Made by a program: the position numbers and the translations under genes
Assembly (NCBI RefSeq): GCF_964355755.1
Contig: NC_092679.1
Location: 14,126,932-14,190,931, forward strand
Reading direction: 5' to 3'
Source: Antedon mediterranea
Lineage: Eukaryota; Echinodermata; Crinoidea; Comatulida; Antedonidae
DNA: 64,000 bases
Notes under the pieces: generated by a model
What the model was told of the DNA's origin: nothing
Seen by the model: the letters and a program-made list of their open reading frames with translations, nothing else
The model's database searches: none
Shown: positions 32,801 through 48,700 of the stretch, piece by piece
How positions within the stretch are numbered: the first letter of the stretch is position 1
Layout: each line of letters begins with the position of its first letter

Positions 32801-35800
32801 ATACATCAAATTGAGTCATTTTTAAAATACCTTTTAAAGCTCTTATATGCAGTATGAAAACATATAAAAAAAATCACAGCTCAAAGTATGTTCAAATTGA
32901 ATGAATAGATTGATCCTTAGCTTGGTAGAAAACAGACTTTAGACTTTTTTCACACAGAAAAAACTTGCTTAATATTATATCACACAAATTATCTGCAAAT
33001 ATCTGATAAAAAATATAATACAGTATATATATTTTTTTCACATAATTCCAAATTATTTATCATTAAATGACTTGCCTCTATATTTCAGTTTTACTGTATA
33101 GAATTACTAGAGAAATACCTGCCTAGAGTGGGTACCTCTCGCCCACCAAAGTTTAAAAGCTCTACAGTACAATTTCCGGTCATTCCGAACCCACAACACA
33201 TGGTGTTGATATCATATTATATGGAGTGGAGCTGTAGCTTGGTGGTTAACGTGCTTGCCTTCCAATCCCAAGGTCCCGGGTTCAATCCTGACCTAGTGCA
33301 GGGTTGTAACTCATGACTCTTTCAACTCCACCCCCTAAGCCTCAAATGAGACTTAGTTTATAAGCACGATAAATTATTAAATAGTTTATCCATCCTGTAA
33401 TTGGCGAGTTACTCGCTGTTGGATGAGTATGAATAAAATTAAAAAAAAAAAAAAAATATAGTTTAAAACCTTCAAAGTGCTAATTTGGAATACATTTTTC
33501 ATTTCAATAAGTTTATTCATCCAAAAGAGAAATATTGAAAAAAATAGAAAATACATTAAAAGATGAAAGCGCCCATCAACACAAAGCTTGTACATGGTTG
33601 ATGACCTAACTTACTAAACATACATAAAACAGTTAATACAATAAATAAAAAATATACAGTTAAAAAGTACATATGAAAATATTGATACCAATTGATACGT
33701 GCAGGTGCGTATCGCAAATATTGTACAGTATAATGAACAAATGTAAACACTCTCTCTTACAGAATTTCTATGTTTTCTCCTAGTGTAATGCCATATCCAG
33801 AGAGAACTATTCCAATGCATATGCAACTGAGCCAATGATTGCTAACACTGCAGAAACTGACACTAAACCTACTGAACCTGAAGGTACTATATGCTAACTT
33901 ATCAAATAAATGCCATTACTTTTTTCGTAGATATTAATATGAAAAATCATAAATCCTAAATTTAAATATATGGTGATAATGTGTAATGCAATTGAAGTTT
34001 GTTCTCCTGTCTGTTGTTCTGATAATGTTGGCCTTTTGTCATTTCAGCCGCGCCATTCTTTTGATAATTTGCTCACCAGTCTATTGAGTACAAGGGGTAG
34101 GCCAGTCTTTACTCACCATAATCTCATCCAACAATTGCCTGTTCTACTGGCTGTTCTTCCTATCAGATTTTACTTTCCTGAATGTGTACATATTTTGATA
34201 TTCTATTGTACTATGTGTATAATATTGTATAAAAAAAATCTATAATAGTTAATATACTTTTGTTTGTAGATTTTTAAAATTTTTTTTTATTTAATCAGTG
34301 GCATCTTACAGAAGAAAACGAAAGCACAGTAATAAACCAGCAGACAACATTTTACAGGAAAATAAACAATTAAAGTTAAAGGCTCCAAGACGAACTAGGC
34401 CTACTGAAGATAAAGAAAATGTGAATCCTGAAGAAACTGAACGTGTAGGCTTTGTACATGGTTTTGTAAGGTACAGTAACATCAAGTTAAACTTTTAGAA
34501 GGGTGGGTCCAGAGCAAAGGTTGGTGACATCAGAACTGTGACGCTCTACTTTATTGAGATGCTTTGAAATATGTTAAAAAACTAAAACCATTTCATACTA
34601 AAAAGGAGTATATCTTGGTTAAATTAAAAAAAAAACAATTATGAATGTTCTACTGCAGTAAACTCCATTTTGTTTACTCCTTAACCTGTTCACACAATTA
34701 TTTAGCAAGCTTTTTTGGGTAATCACACACTGTTATTACACTGCCTTTAACAAACTAAAATCATGTTATTGCAGCAACAAATGTAGTTACTGTAGTAACT
34801 GCAGTAGAATAATTTGTACATGATCCTTCAGAATATTACGATTTTCCTATACACATGGACCTCTGGTGTGGTGCCTCTAGATTATGTTCAACACGTGTGT
34901 TTTCTAAAACCCATTGGCCATGTGTTTTCAAACACTACTCTACAGTCCCAGAATTTATCTGTGATTTTAAGCCGTTTTCTATTGTAGTACAACTGAGATA
35001 GCACCTTCATTCATTCTATAATCATCATATTGATTATTACAGAACTAGGAAGCCTAGACCTACCGTATTTACGCCGGAGTAACCCCCAACTCGTCCCGAA
35101 AGATGTACTAGTATACAAATAATGAATGTTTATGAGTGTAATGGTACAAATAATGGCATGAGGTGAATGATGAAAGGTTATATTAACCTTTCATCATTCA
35201 CCAAATGCCATTATTTGTACCATTACACGAATATAAAACATTTATTTGTTTTATATAACACCTAAATAGATTCCTGTCATTTGAATCAAATAAAAGGTAG
35301 GCACCCTAGCCTGGCCTACATTTGATTCACATTGATAAAACAGTAACATAGTAGTTTTTAATAATTTTATATTAAATGTTATATTTATATGGATTTTATA
35401 AACACACCTACTTTTGCGTTAATTATGTCAACAAATGACTAAACAATCCTAGGCCTAGCAAGGCTAAAACACCTAAGCTATAGGATAGGTTTAGCCTAAT
35501 TAATACTAATTCAGGCCTAGTCTAGACCTAGCTTGGCTGAAAGGCAAAACTTCAACAATTGGAACTCATCTAGGCTAATTATGGTTTTTCCAACGATTCC
35601 ACGTTTTAGAGATGTTTCCATTAATTAATCAAAATCCTACAAACGATCTAAAGCTAATTTAAATGCCTTTTTGAAAATTAGTACATATATCTCTCCAGAA
35701 ATGTAATTCCATCGCAAAAAAACAGTCATAACATTCAAATCCCGGCGAAAGTACAAAATAGGTGGCGCTGTTGTATTTTAAAAGCAATAGTATAAAACAA

Positions 35801-36101
35801 AATATTTTCCAAACGCAAATAGTTTTTTTTTTCATACACGAAAAAAAGTACTATTAAACGAACATTTAATAGTGCGTACTATTGCACGCCATGTGACCCA
35901 CATTAGTCCAATCAAATGACAGGAATTTATTTAGGTGTTATATAATAATAAAGTGCACCAAGAATTTTGTGTTTATCGGACCCACAGTTTGTTGTCCTTA
36001 TCCAAGACGACTCATTCTACCACTATTAATTTTACTACTTTTTAAAATTTTATTTTCATAGATCTGTCATCAATCCTATAAGAGTACTGTTTGGAAAATA
36101 G
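26899..36101 (+). CDS. MAJIN: MAJIN-like meiotic telomere anchoring protein
   Basis: MAJIN anchors telomeres to the inner nuclear membrane in meiosis with TERB1 and TERB2. Exons: 26899-27103, 27526-27668, 33089-33202, 33784-33883, 34299-34470, 36062-36101. Phases agree throughout; 257 residues. The N-terminal domain follows the family pattern: LPGINVRYIRADNMLYKVII, then an acidic EVEDLLRAVI helix, NLYPIKSDHLLAVP and a W-containing KPWSPKNKNLTKF. A short basic motif, RRKRKH, near residue 192 matches the RKRKH of the vertebrate protein and is a likely nuclear or DNA-binding signal. The last two exons encode a short hydrophobic tail (GFVHGFV then SVINPIRVLFGK), as expected for a tail-anchored protein. 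Identification rests on remembered family pattern and is less certain than the neighbours. Intron 2 hosts the U3 array; intron 3 hosts a SINE. Confidence 0.65.
28279..29074. mobile_element. Palindrome-rich MITE, copy 2, inside U3 unit 1
   Basis: This 796-bp element is the near-identical reverse complement of 16430-17208, with the same GTTATGCGCG ends and TTGCGCAATTT/AAATTGCGCAA arms. It is flanked by ATATAT (28273-28278) and ATATAC (29075-29080). The other U3 units show the empty site (GAATATATACACATC), proving that only one 6-bp target copy existed before insertion. Confidence 0.93.
29104..29314 (+). ncRNA. SNORD3: U3 snoRNA, array copy 1 (promoter split by MITE)
   Basis: U3 is the C/D-type snoRNA that base-pairs with pre-rRNA in the small-subunit processome. 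Seen here: the 5' domain with GGGATCATTTCTATA (box A region), CCACGAGGATGAG (box C' region), TGAGCGTGAAG (box B), TTGATGAC (box C) and CTGAGTGG (box D end). Differences from sister copies are ATAATGTG for ATAGTTTG after box A and a 2-nt deletion after GATGAG. The upstream element shared by other copies is pushed about 800 bp away by a MITE ending at -30, so the copy is probably silent. Confidence 0.85.
29898..29965 (+). promoter_or_regulatory. Conserved U3 promoter block (unit 2)
   Basis: The 68 bp before the U3 start (CAATTCAACATTTGTTTTTG at -68 to -49, then ATAAATAATATTGCAGAATA) is almost identical in units 2-5. Its position fits a snRNA-type proximal sequence element at about -55, as used by pol II for animal U3. 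Unit 1 has the same block interrupted. Confidence 0.6.
29966..30178 (+). ncRNA. SNORD3: U3 snoRNA, array copy 2
   Basis: Full-length U3 with box A (GGGATCATTTCTATAG), GATGAG, box B (TGAGCGTGAAG), box C (TTGATGACC) and box D (CTGAGTGG) all as in known U3. It starts AAGATCATACTTT like metazoan U3. This copy is closest to the array consensus, apart from AGATTTTGG in the variable stem. The downstream TTTTTTAATAAAATGGAAGA could serve as the snRNA 3' box. Probably functional. Confidence 0.94.
30821..31033 (+). ncRNA. SNORD3: U3 snoRNA, array copy 3
   Basis: Boxes A, B, C and D are intact. Differences from copy 2 include GAGGACGAG in the C' region, TTGCTGATTGATGACC before box C and CTTGGGAGG in the 3' stem. 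The upstream promoter block is intact. Probably functional or recently so. Confidence 0.92.
31679..31891 (+). ncRNA. SNORD3: U3 snoRNA, array copy 4 (variant)
   Basis: Full length, but it carries the most changes in conserved boxes: GGGATCATGTCTATAG in box A, TGAGTGTGAAG in box B and ACCATGAC in the 3' hairpin. Box C and box D are intact and the promoter block is present. It may be a decaying copy. Confidence 0.9.
32542..32754 (+). ncRNA. SNORD3: U3 snoRNA, array copy 5
   Basis: Boxes A, B, C and D are intact. Variants: CCCATGAGGATGAG in the C' region and GGAATAACC before box C. The promoter block is present. The sequence after box D diverges from other units (CTGTTTTTTTATTAAGG), so its 3' box may be weaker. 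Confidence 0.92.
33222..33462 (+). repeat. tRNA-derived SINE, family B
   Basis: A box TAGCTTGGTGG and B box GGTTCAATCC lie in order within about 60 bp (GAGCTGTAGCTTGGTGGTTA, then CCCGGGTTCAATCCTG). An unrelated body and an A-rich tail (AATAAAATT then a long A run) follow. It sits right after the donor of MAJIN-like exon 3, 20 bp into the intron. Confidence 0.8.
34650..34809. mobile_element. MITE with CTACTGCAGTTACTGCAG-type ends
   Basis: The left end TACTGCAGTAAACTCC is mirrored by the right end AGTAACTGCAGTAGAA. A sister copy at 53491-53650 shares GTTACTGCAGTAACTGCAGT and inner CACACTGTT and ACTAAAA words. Confidence 0.6.
35116..35249. repeat. Long imperfect palindrome
   Basis: About 64-bp arms meet at GGTTATATTAACC. 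TGTAATGGTACAAATAATGG on the left is mirrored by CCATTATTTGTACCATTACA on the right. A degraded relative is near 48660-48735 (TTTATTTGTACCATG, AACATTCATTATTTGTAT). Confidence 0.65.
35251..35945. mobile_element. MITE with TTATATAACACC ends
   Basis: TTATATAACACCTAAATAGA at the left is inverted at the right as TTTATTTAGGTGTTATATAA. The arms extend through TTCCTGTCATTTGA (about 33 bp). A solo right end recurs at 58162-58230 (CACGCAATGTGACCCACG onward). It lies in the last intron of the MAJIN-like gene. Confidence 0.65.
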
Positions 36102-36322
36102 TGATGTTCTTTTTTTGTTTGGAACCTCAAACAAGCTCTACCACATGTTGGGTTGTTGTCAATATTAAAAGCATTATAGTTATGTGTAGAACATTTGTTT
36201 TATGTATATTTTAAAAAAGGAGAGAAAAACAATTCTTTTTTCGAAGTTGGTGGTTGCAACAAAGCTTTTACTATATAGTGCACTTTACGTTAGTCTTTGG
36301 TATAAATTTATAGAGTTCAAAT

Positions 36323-36328
36323 AATAAA
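36323..36328 (+). terminator. Candidate poly(A) signal of the MAJIN-like gene
   Basis: AATAAA about 220 bp after the stop codon. Confidence 0.45.
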
Positions 36329-37346
36329 CACCAAACTGCACATTGAATTATTATACAAAATAATGTAGTTTATTTACCATCTGCAAACTTATATAAAAAT
36401 ATTTGTAATGTCATACAAAGAATAAATAATGAAATTATTATACTAAGATATGTTAAATTAGAAAATAAACCGTTCCTGTGATAAAAAGCAGTAAGAGTGT
36501 GTAATGGCACAAGATTACATAACATTAACATGTTATGTATACAATATACAGTTTTCTCATACACTACTGTACTTTACTTTAAAATAATTAACAAAAAGAA
36601 GTATATCTGTAACCACCCAATGTATCTTAATTTAATAATCATTATACAAATTACATTCCATACACTAAAAGAAAAGGTTACTGTTTCACATTTCACAATT
36701 ACAGATACAAAAACTACATTAATACACTTTTAAATATTTTTATCAAGGTTTTATAAAGTACTGCAGACTGGAATGTTTAATATATATATTATTTTCAAAC
36801 AAAAAGGATGTTTTATTGCTGTTGGCTTAACATTTAAATATTGCATTTTTAAACTGTAGTATCAATCATAGATATCATAGTGAACTAATATCTCTATGTA
36901 TCAATTAAGGCCATCATTATTCTCATACCTAATTTGTTGTATTGTGGCAGTAACAAGGTTTTGTTTTATGACAAATGTTAAATACATTAAAATCCATGCT
37001 TCAGTTTTTCATACTGTAAAACAAATATTTTTTAACTTTTGTTAAGTTATTAGTGAATATATTCCTATCAATTAAACCATACTCAAATAGTTTACCCTAT
37101 TCCAATAAAAATATTTAAATAAAACCTTCACCAAATATTATTTCTACATTGCTTACATCTTGTCTGTCTTGCAACCAAAACATGTTTACAACAAAATTAG
37201 AATTTCAATAAATAAAGTAAAAACAACTTTGAGATATCATAGCCTTTCTTTCTGTTCTAATCTCCTTTCAATTTCAGCATTTTTAGCAACCATATTTGAG
37301 TTGGGGCTTTACTGTATCTTCTAAAACTAATAAAATTCCAATACCA

Positions 37347-37610
37347 TGTAAGGGCGTGTTGAACGTTCAACTACTCGCGAGATCATGAGTTCAAGTCCAA
37401 CGCTTATCGCATTGCTTGTGTCTTTACGCAAGCCACTTTACTTACGTTTGCCTCTCTCCACCAAGGTGTACAAATGGGTACCTAGTAAGTAAGTTCAAAA
37501 CAAATAAATATGTTTCCATTCGTGTTCGATCCAAAATTAACCAGGGTAATAAAGTGAAGCGCTTAAAGCCTTTATGCATAAGAATGACATGTTATTTATT
37601 ATTATATGGA
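37347..37610 (+). repeat. tRNA-derived SINE, family A
   Basis: The head contains GAGATCATGAGTTCAAGTCC (B box). The body contains CTTTACTTACGTTTGCCTCT and ACAAATGGGTACCTAGTAAG, and the tail GGGTAATAAAGTGAAGCGCT. It lies just downstream of the NENF stop on the opposite strand, and its TTTATT at 37595-37600 could provide the minus-strand poly(A) signal for NENF. Confidence 0.7.
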
Positions 37611-37689
37611 TCATATCAACTATCATTTGTGATTGGTCAAATCCTTTGCATTGTGCTTATGTCGTTGCATCCAACTAGAAACCTATCCT

Positions 37690-42367
<4,678 letters not shown>

Positions 42368-42799
42368 GTTGGATGTAATATTCCTAACACCTCATGTGAT
42401 TGGATGCATACTAAATGTCTGTGAACAGTATACCAATCAAAATCGTCGTGCTATAAGAGTAAAGTCCGTGTGTAAAAAGTACACCGATTTTTACCCAATT
42501 ATGTTTTAAGGTAAAACTTCGAAATTAAGCATTTTTGCAGATATTGGACGAAAAACGTTTTGAACAATATTACCATTTATTTTTGCACAATAAGTTGTAG
42601 TAATAAACCTTTTGAACATCGCCTAAAATACAAACAAAGCAGAAATAAAAGAAATACGGAAGTACACGCACACACAACACACACACATCAAATCAAGGGT
42701 CTATTTATGTTGTAAAGAGAAGGCGGTGGTCGGGTCCAAAAACTGAGAGACGTTTGCTGTTCCTCGTAGAGTTGGTCTACGAAATCGGGAATCATCAAA
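42368..42799. promoter_or_regulatory. Bidirectional promoter NENF / ACTR2
   Basis: 432 bp separate two divergent start codons. The interval has ATTGG and CCAAT motifs (near 42398 and 42431), a short CA tract (about 42666-42688) and no TATA box near either start. Confidence 0.65.
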
Positions 42800-45700
42800 A
42801 TGGACAGTGAAGGGAGGAAAATATTAGTATGCGATAATGGTACAGGTGTAAGTATTCTATTATTTCTCGTTATTTTTTGGACTAAAACTTTATTATTTGT
42901 ATGCAAAAATTAAAGATAACAATTGGATATAAATGCCGGAAGTGTCATCATGATTACTATACAAAAAGATAGCGCTTCAGAAATCAGGAAGTGATCTTTC
43001 TTCCGAGCCTAGCCTATCCTTATTATTATTTTTCCACCTAGGCATAGGGCCTAGTAGTAGGGTAATCAAATTTACATTTAATCCTGTACCAACTGGAGCC
43101 GCCCCCACGGTCAGCCTAGAGTAGCGTAGCTAGCGTACACACCGGCCAGCGTAATAACGACCGTTTCCTCCTGGCTGGCTGGACTGAAAGTCCTCTGCCG
43201 GCCTGGGTTTACAGGGCTAAGTTCCTACTCCTAGCTAGTAGTGCAGTACAGTACTCTAGTAGGCCGTAGAGGCCTAGCATCTTGCTGTAATGTGGCAGAC
43301 ATATAAACAAATATTAGTTATAAAATTGTTTTTTTGTGTGCAGAGTATGTTTTTATTATTGATCTCATTCAGATAACTTGGTTGACAACGACATGCATGA
43401 TGTTGATTATCAATTTATAACAATGATATGATGATAATTGTTTTTAAATATTATAAGGAAGTATAACATAGGCCTACTTGGCTAACCCTATCTCCCGCTA
43501 CTATATATGCCCAACTCAACCTAGATCTAAAGAACATGAAAAATTACCAGTATTAATATTACCATGGTTTTCATTAATTATTGGGTATAATAAAATAAAC
43601 GATATATACGATTTTTAGGGGCGTATCCAGGATGTTGTGAAGGAATTTTTTAACGGAAAACGAAAGGTGTAGAGCAACAAAAAAACTTACTCATACTGGC
43701 TACTGGATGTAATATACCTTCAGATTTTTACTGATGAGCCAGTTCCTGGGAATCTAAGATGGAGTCTAGAAATTTAGGGTGCAATATTCCCACAGATTTT
43801 CATTTGTTTGTATTCAATATTCTTTTGTTTTTCAGTTTGTTAAATGTGGATATGCAGGAAGCAACTTCCCTGCCTTTATTTTTCCTTCATTGGTTGGACG
43901 ACCAATCATACGGTCCACAGCAAAAGTCGGCAACATAGAAGTTAAGGTACTGTATTAGATTTTGTCATTCATAAATAAATATTAGGAAATTTCATGTTTA
44001 CCTGCTTTTTATCAGACTAGAGCTTTGAAAAACAACATGCTTTTAATTTTATGAAACTAGCTTATAATTCATAAAAATGATATTCATTTAAAATTTCTAT
44101 TAATCGGCTAAGCAATTGTAGAAATTGTATTAAAACTGGAACTTTCTAACGTAAAAAGATAATTTTTATAATATAAAACATTTATTTTTTGCAAAGCTTA
44201 ACTTATACTGCAAATTTTTTATCATCTTTAATTGCAGTTTGCTTGCAAAAGGATAGTATTTCTAAAGTTATACAATTGTAACCATCATAATGCTTTTACT
44301 GCCAATCCTATCCTATATTAAATCAAAAGTGGTTAAACATTCAAGTAGCATTTGTCGAGCATGGTGACAGTTATTAAGCCCATATTCAGTATTTTTATAA
44401 AGGAGTTTATTTTTCCACAATAGGGGACAAATCGAACTGGCCCTAATATTTACCATTATCATACTGAGCCTGGATTCCGGAGCTGGTTGCTAGATAAAAA
44501 AAAATGGGTGTAGTGTTTTAAGAATAAAAATTCACATTAAGTGGATTGGATTCTGTATAAAATCATATACTTACATGTGAACACAACTTCAGGTATGGAT
44601 TAAATCCAGGCTCTGTCAGTGTGAACAAGTTGTTAACATAGTTAATCTAAATCTCTTTTCATGGACTGAATACAAACATCTATAATCAGAAAACCAGTTT
44701 GTTTCAAGATTGAAAAGAGGACATTATTTTCATATGTTTACATTTACATGCTTAAAGACTGTTTATCAGTGGAAATTTCATAACTATCATTTATTTTGCT
44801 TTTTCTTTCTTTTGTTTTGTTTTTAATCCCTTACTTCATTTGTTCCATTGCAAAGTACAGAAGGTAGGCACACATTCTCAAACTCAACTCATTTTATAAT
44901 TCTTCCATTTTTAGCTTTACAGTGTTGTTTTTCATGTGCAATGATGCGTGACCTATCTAAAGCAATGTTGATGTGAATTTAAAATAGTACATACATTTCT
45001 GTTGTGAATCCCAATTTTCTTCCTTCAAACACAATTTAATCTTTAATTTGAGTGAGGAGAAGGGGTGGAAATAAATGAGCATTTTTACCACCAATAACAA
45101 ATATAACTAGATTTAATTCGTCACTATGACGAATTATAGGTTATATGCATTGATTTAAATAAAGAGAATTGATTTTTTAAAGATATATTGATTGATTGTT
45201 TTTCTCAGAATCTTTAATTATTTATAATATATGATAGGACCTTGCTAGCGCGAATACAATAGCCGGTATCACAATCCGATCAAAGATCCCTCTGCGTATA
45301 ATGTCATAAACCACATTTGTTGTTACATATATTAATAAAGACATAAGTTACTTTTTATCTAGATTTCATTATAAATCATGTGTATAATCTATACACTAAG
45401 AAATAAACTTGAACAAACAATACAGATAATAAAAAAAAAATCTTATTTCGTTTCCCAAGGTGAGACTCGATCTCGGTACCTTGAATGCCATAGACACGAG
45501 CACAGACCATCGAGCCATACACAACTGACTAAAGTTATGGAAAGATTCCTCCGTGTATTTACTATGCAGTAACCACTTTGGTGCAGATAGATTATTACAT
45601 ACCGCAATGAATTATAATGTTTTACTATGATGACATCTTTAAAAATTTAAAAAAAATGATGCACTGTCAAACTATATACTTTTAACTTTAATATTTGAAC

Positions 45701-48700
45701 TTCTTAAGGAAGAAAGTTAATGTTAAGTTTGTTATTTCGACCTAAGAAAATGTTATAATTTGATTGATTGTCATAATTAATTTTTTTTAATTTAATATGC
45801 CATTAATGATGACTTAATCAACTTTTTTTCTCCTAATTTCATAATAAATCATACATATGATACATACACTTCAAGAAAATGAAATAAAAAATAGGTGTTC
45901 CCGAGCATTCTAACGATATATATTAATTTTTAAATTTAGCATATTTTCACCATTTTGTTAACTTACACGTGCGTAGACTGTCACTTTAGACGTGCTCGTA
46001 TAACGCTGTTTGGCGTTGAAAAGTGAATAAAATATGATATTATTAAAGAAAGGTTATACAACAGTAATCGGACAAAAAAAGTGCGCATTAATGTTTGAGC
46101 GCGTGCAAAAATCTGCGCACTCATGGTAATTTTTTAAACGCTTAAAATTGCCAGAAACGTACTCTACTTTCATCGAAAATAAATTCTGACAATTTTTGAA
46201 CATTTTAAGCGCGTACGCATGCGTTGTATGCGCTACGCACGTAATTGTATTGCCATATGATGAAATATGACCTGAAATTTATGAGTACCAAATTTTGTTT
46301 AAAAATGATTCATGCTTGTGAAGATATGGTTACAAACGTGATTTCATTAAATCGCGCGTAGACCACGTAATGTTTGATTGCGCACCGTGAAAACATAACC
46401 ACATCGATTCCTGGCCATAAGGAATATACTCTGAAAAATTGACTTAGCTAGATGAAACTGATATCAAGATAATTCACGGACAAAATAGTGCTAAGGAAAG
46501 AATAAATAAACAAATAAAGATTCTGACCGAATCAAGAGGTTATATGCATGAATGCATATAACCTAATAAATCTATTTCCTGGAAATGTATGGCTATAATA
46601 AAAAAAATGTATATTTGTTTTTGTAATCATTTGGTCACAATTTAGATTTAAAAAAAAAGGTTTTTTAGATACACTTTGATGTGGCGAATGCAGTGTACTG
46701 TAAAGCATGCTTTATTTTGTACTGTTAATTTTGTGTGTCTGTGTGTTTGGCCAATTATTTGCATGCTTTTTGGTTTTTGTTTTTTGCTAATTTCCATTTA
46801 TCCTTTGATTGCTGTTCATTACTTTTTTACTGTCGATATTCTGTTTGTTCTTTTCTTAAACGCTATGAATTTTTTTTGTATTGACATCGTACTGTACGTT
46901 TATGTTATAGTTTGTCTCTTTTAATTCTAATTTATTTATACTGTAAATGGCATTCATACATTTACATACATTTTCCAACCAAATTGTGGTTCGTCTTGTC
47001 AGTTGGCAGTACATACTGCAGATTAAGGCACTACAAAATCTACTCTGTGTAACAGTACTGTAGAAGTGATTCCTTTTCGATTGTGTAATACAAAACCATT
47101 AAATTTAATAATAACTAGTATAATGAACATTTGTGCATGAAACGGGTTTGTTTTCGTAGCTCACTACAATAATTCCATTATTGAGATAGTCCCAAAAAAT
47201 AATAATAATAATAATTTTTTTTTAATTAAACTTCATTTAATAAGGGTGACTCAAAACAGCCGAAGCTGACATGCATGAGCCCTCAATACTTAAAAAACGG
47301 GAACAATACAAATACGAAAATACTAGAAAAAGGATAACAAACAGAGAGAAAAAGACCAATAAAAAAATATACAAATATATGGCATCATTGTGGTCTTCAT
47401 TACCATGCATTATGAGGAAGTTTTAATATTTATTCTCTGTAAACATACATTTTATTGCGAGGTTTCACTTGTCTGGGCTTAATTTCTAAAGTTTTTCAAT
47501 CGAAGTTGATTAATTTGAATGAAAAATTCTTTCTTTTTAAAGGATTTAATGGTTGGAGATGAAGCAAGTCAATTGAGGTCTATGCTTGAAGTGAATTACC
47601 CTATGGAAAATGGAATAGTTCGAAACTGGGACGACATGAAACATGTTTGGGATTACACATTTGGCGAAGAAAAACTAAACGTAGATCCCAAAACATGTAA
47701 ACTGTTACTTACGGAACCTCCAATGAATCCAGGAAAAAATCGAGAAAAAATGGTTGAGGTAAATCGTGATTTAAGTAAAAAGTTCATATACAGATATCAT
47801 TTGAATTGAGATGTTCTCTTTTTATATCATTCAGGTTATACTTTAAATTAAATCCAAAGGCAAATTAATACAAAAAATTACAATGCTGTGGGTGTTATTA
47901 GTGGCTGGATCTCAATGGAGATACAAAATAAAAAAAACAGACAAATGAGATCGACTACATACTGTATACTGTACCTCCTTGGCGGAGGTAAATAATCAAA
48001 AAGCTTAATCAACTTATATATGTTTTATTTTTTTACAGGTTATGTTTGAACAATATCAGTTTGCAGGCTTGTATATAGCTATTCAAGCTGTTCTGACACT
48101 CTATGCACAAGGTAAATATTTGTATAGCATTTTTCTTTATAACGTGTGTGGCACAGTTTGTTGGATGTTGGACTACTGATCATCGGTTCGAATCCAACGC
48201 TCGTTGTTTTGCTTGTATCATTAGGCAAGATACTTTACTTAAGTTTGCCTCTTGCCACCCAGGTTTACAAATGGGTACCTGGTAAGGTCAAGACGCAACT
48301 TTGTTTGCAACTAAAGGTGGATATATGACTAGACAACTGCAAGGAAGATACTTTTTGTATGATTATCAATGAAAATAAAATATACAATAAAACCTTTAAG
48401 AAGTTCTGAGCAGTTTCTCAAATGATTTTAAGAACACTTGATACAAATAACACATTACGCCTCTCTCCACCCAGGTGTTTGATCCAAAAATGGCCGGGTA
48501 ATAATATGTACAGCACAGGGGTCTTACAACATTAAGCGATTTATAAATCTAGAATATTGTTTTTAACACACCAATCTTTTGATTGGAGGATTTTGGGTCA
48601 CATGATCAATAACTACTCCATTGAAACAATGTTCTCAAGATTTAAGTCAAACATCACGATGACCTTTCACATTTCTCCTTTCACCTCATGAATTTATTTG

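Larger units (their letters stand above)
27820..33020 (+). repeat. Tandem array of about 860-bp U3 snoRNA units
   Basis: Five U3 genes start at 29104, 29966, 30821, 31679 and 32542, spacings of 862, 855, 858 and 863 bp. The spacers are also homologous: AACAAATGTGTATGTGTAGC, CCCCTCTATTGGCT, and GTTATTTTGTACAATTCAAC upstream of each gene. The edges (27.8-28.28 kb and 32.8-33.0 kb) are diverged unit fragments. The whole array is inside intron 2 of the MAJIN-like gene, on the same strand. Confidence 0.9.

Noticed and set aside
29977-32819. Repeated 68-codon minus-strand frames (LRLHSLHPSKTK-like) suggesting a tandem protein family
   Set aside because: They lie exactly antisense to the U3 snoRNA genes, and RNA box conservation explains the similarity between copies.
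48140-48310. Possible real tRNA gene (clear B box GGTTCGAATCC)
   Set aside because: The acceptor stem does not close, the same body recurs at 5.0 and 37.4 kb, and it continues into a shared tail, so it is a SINE.
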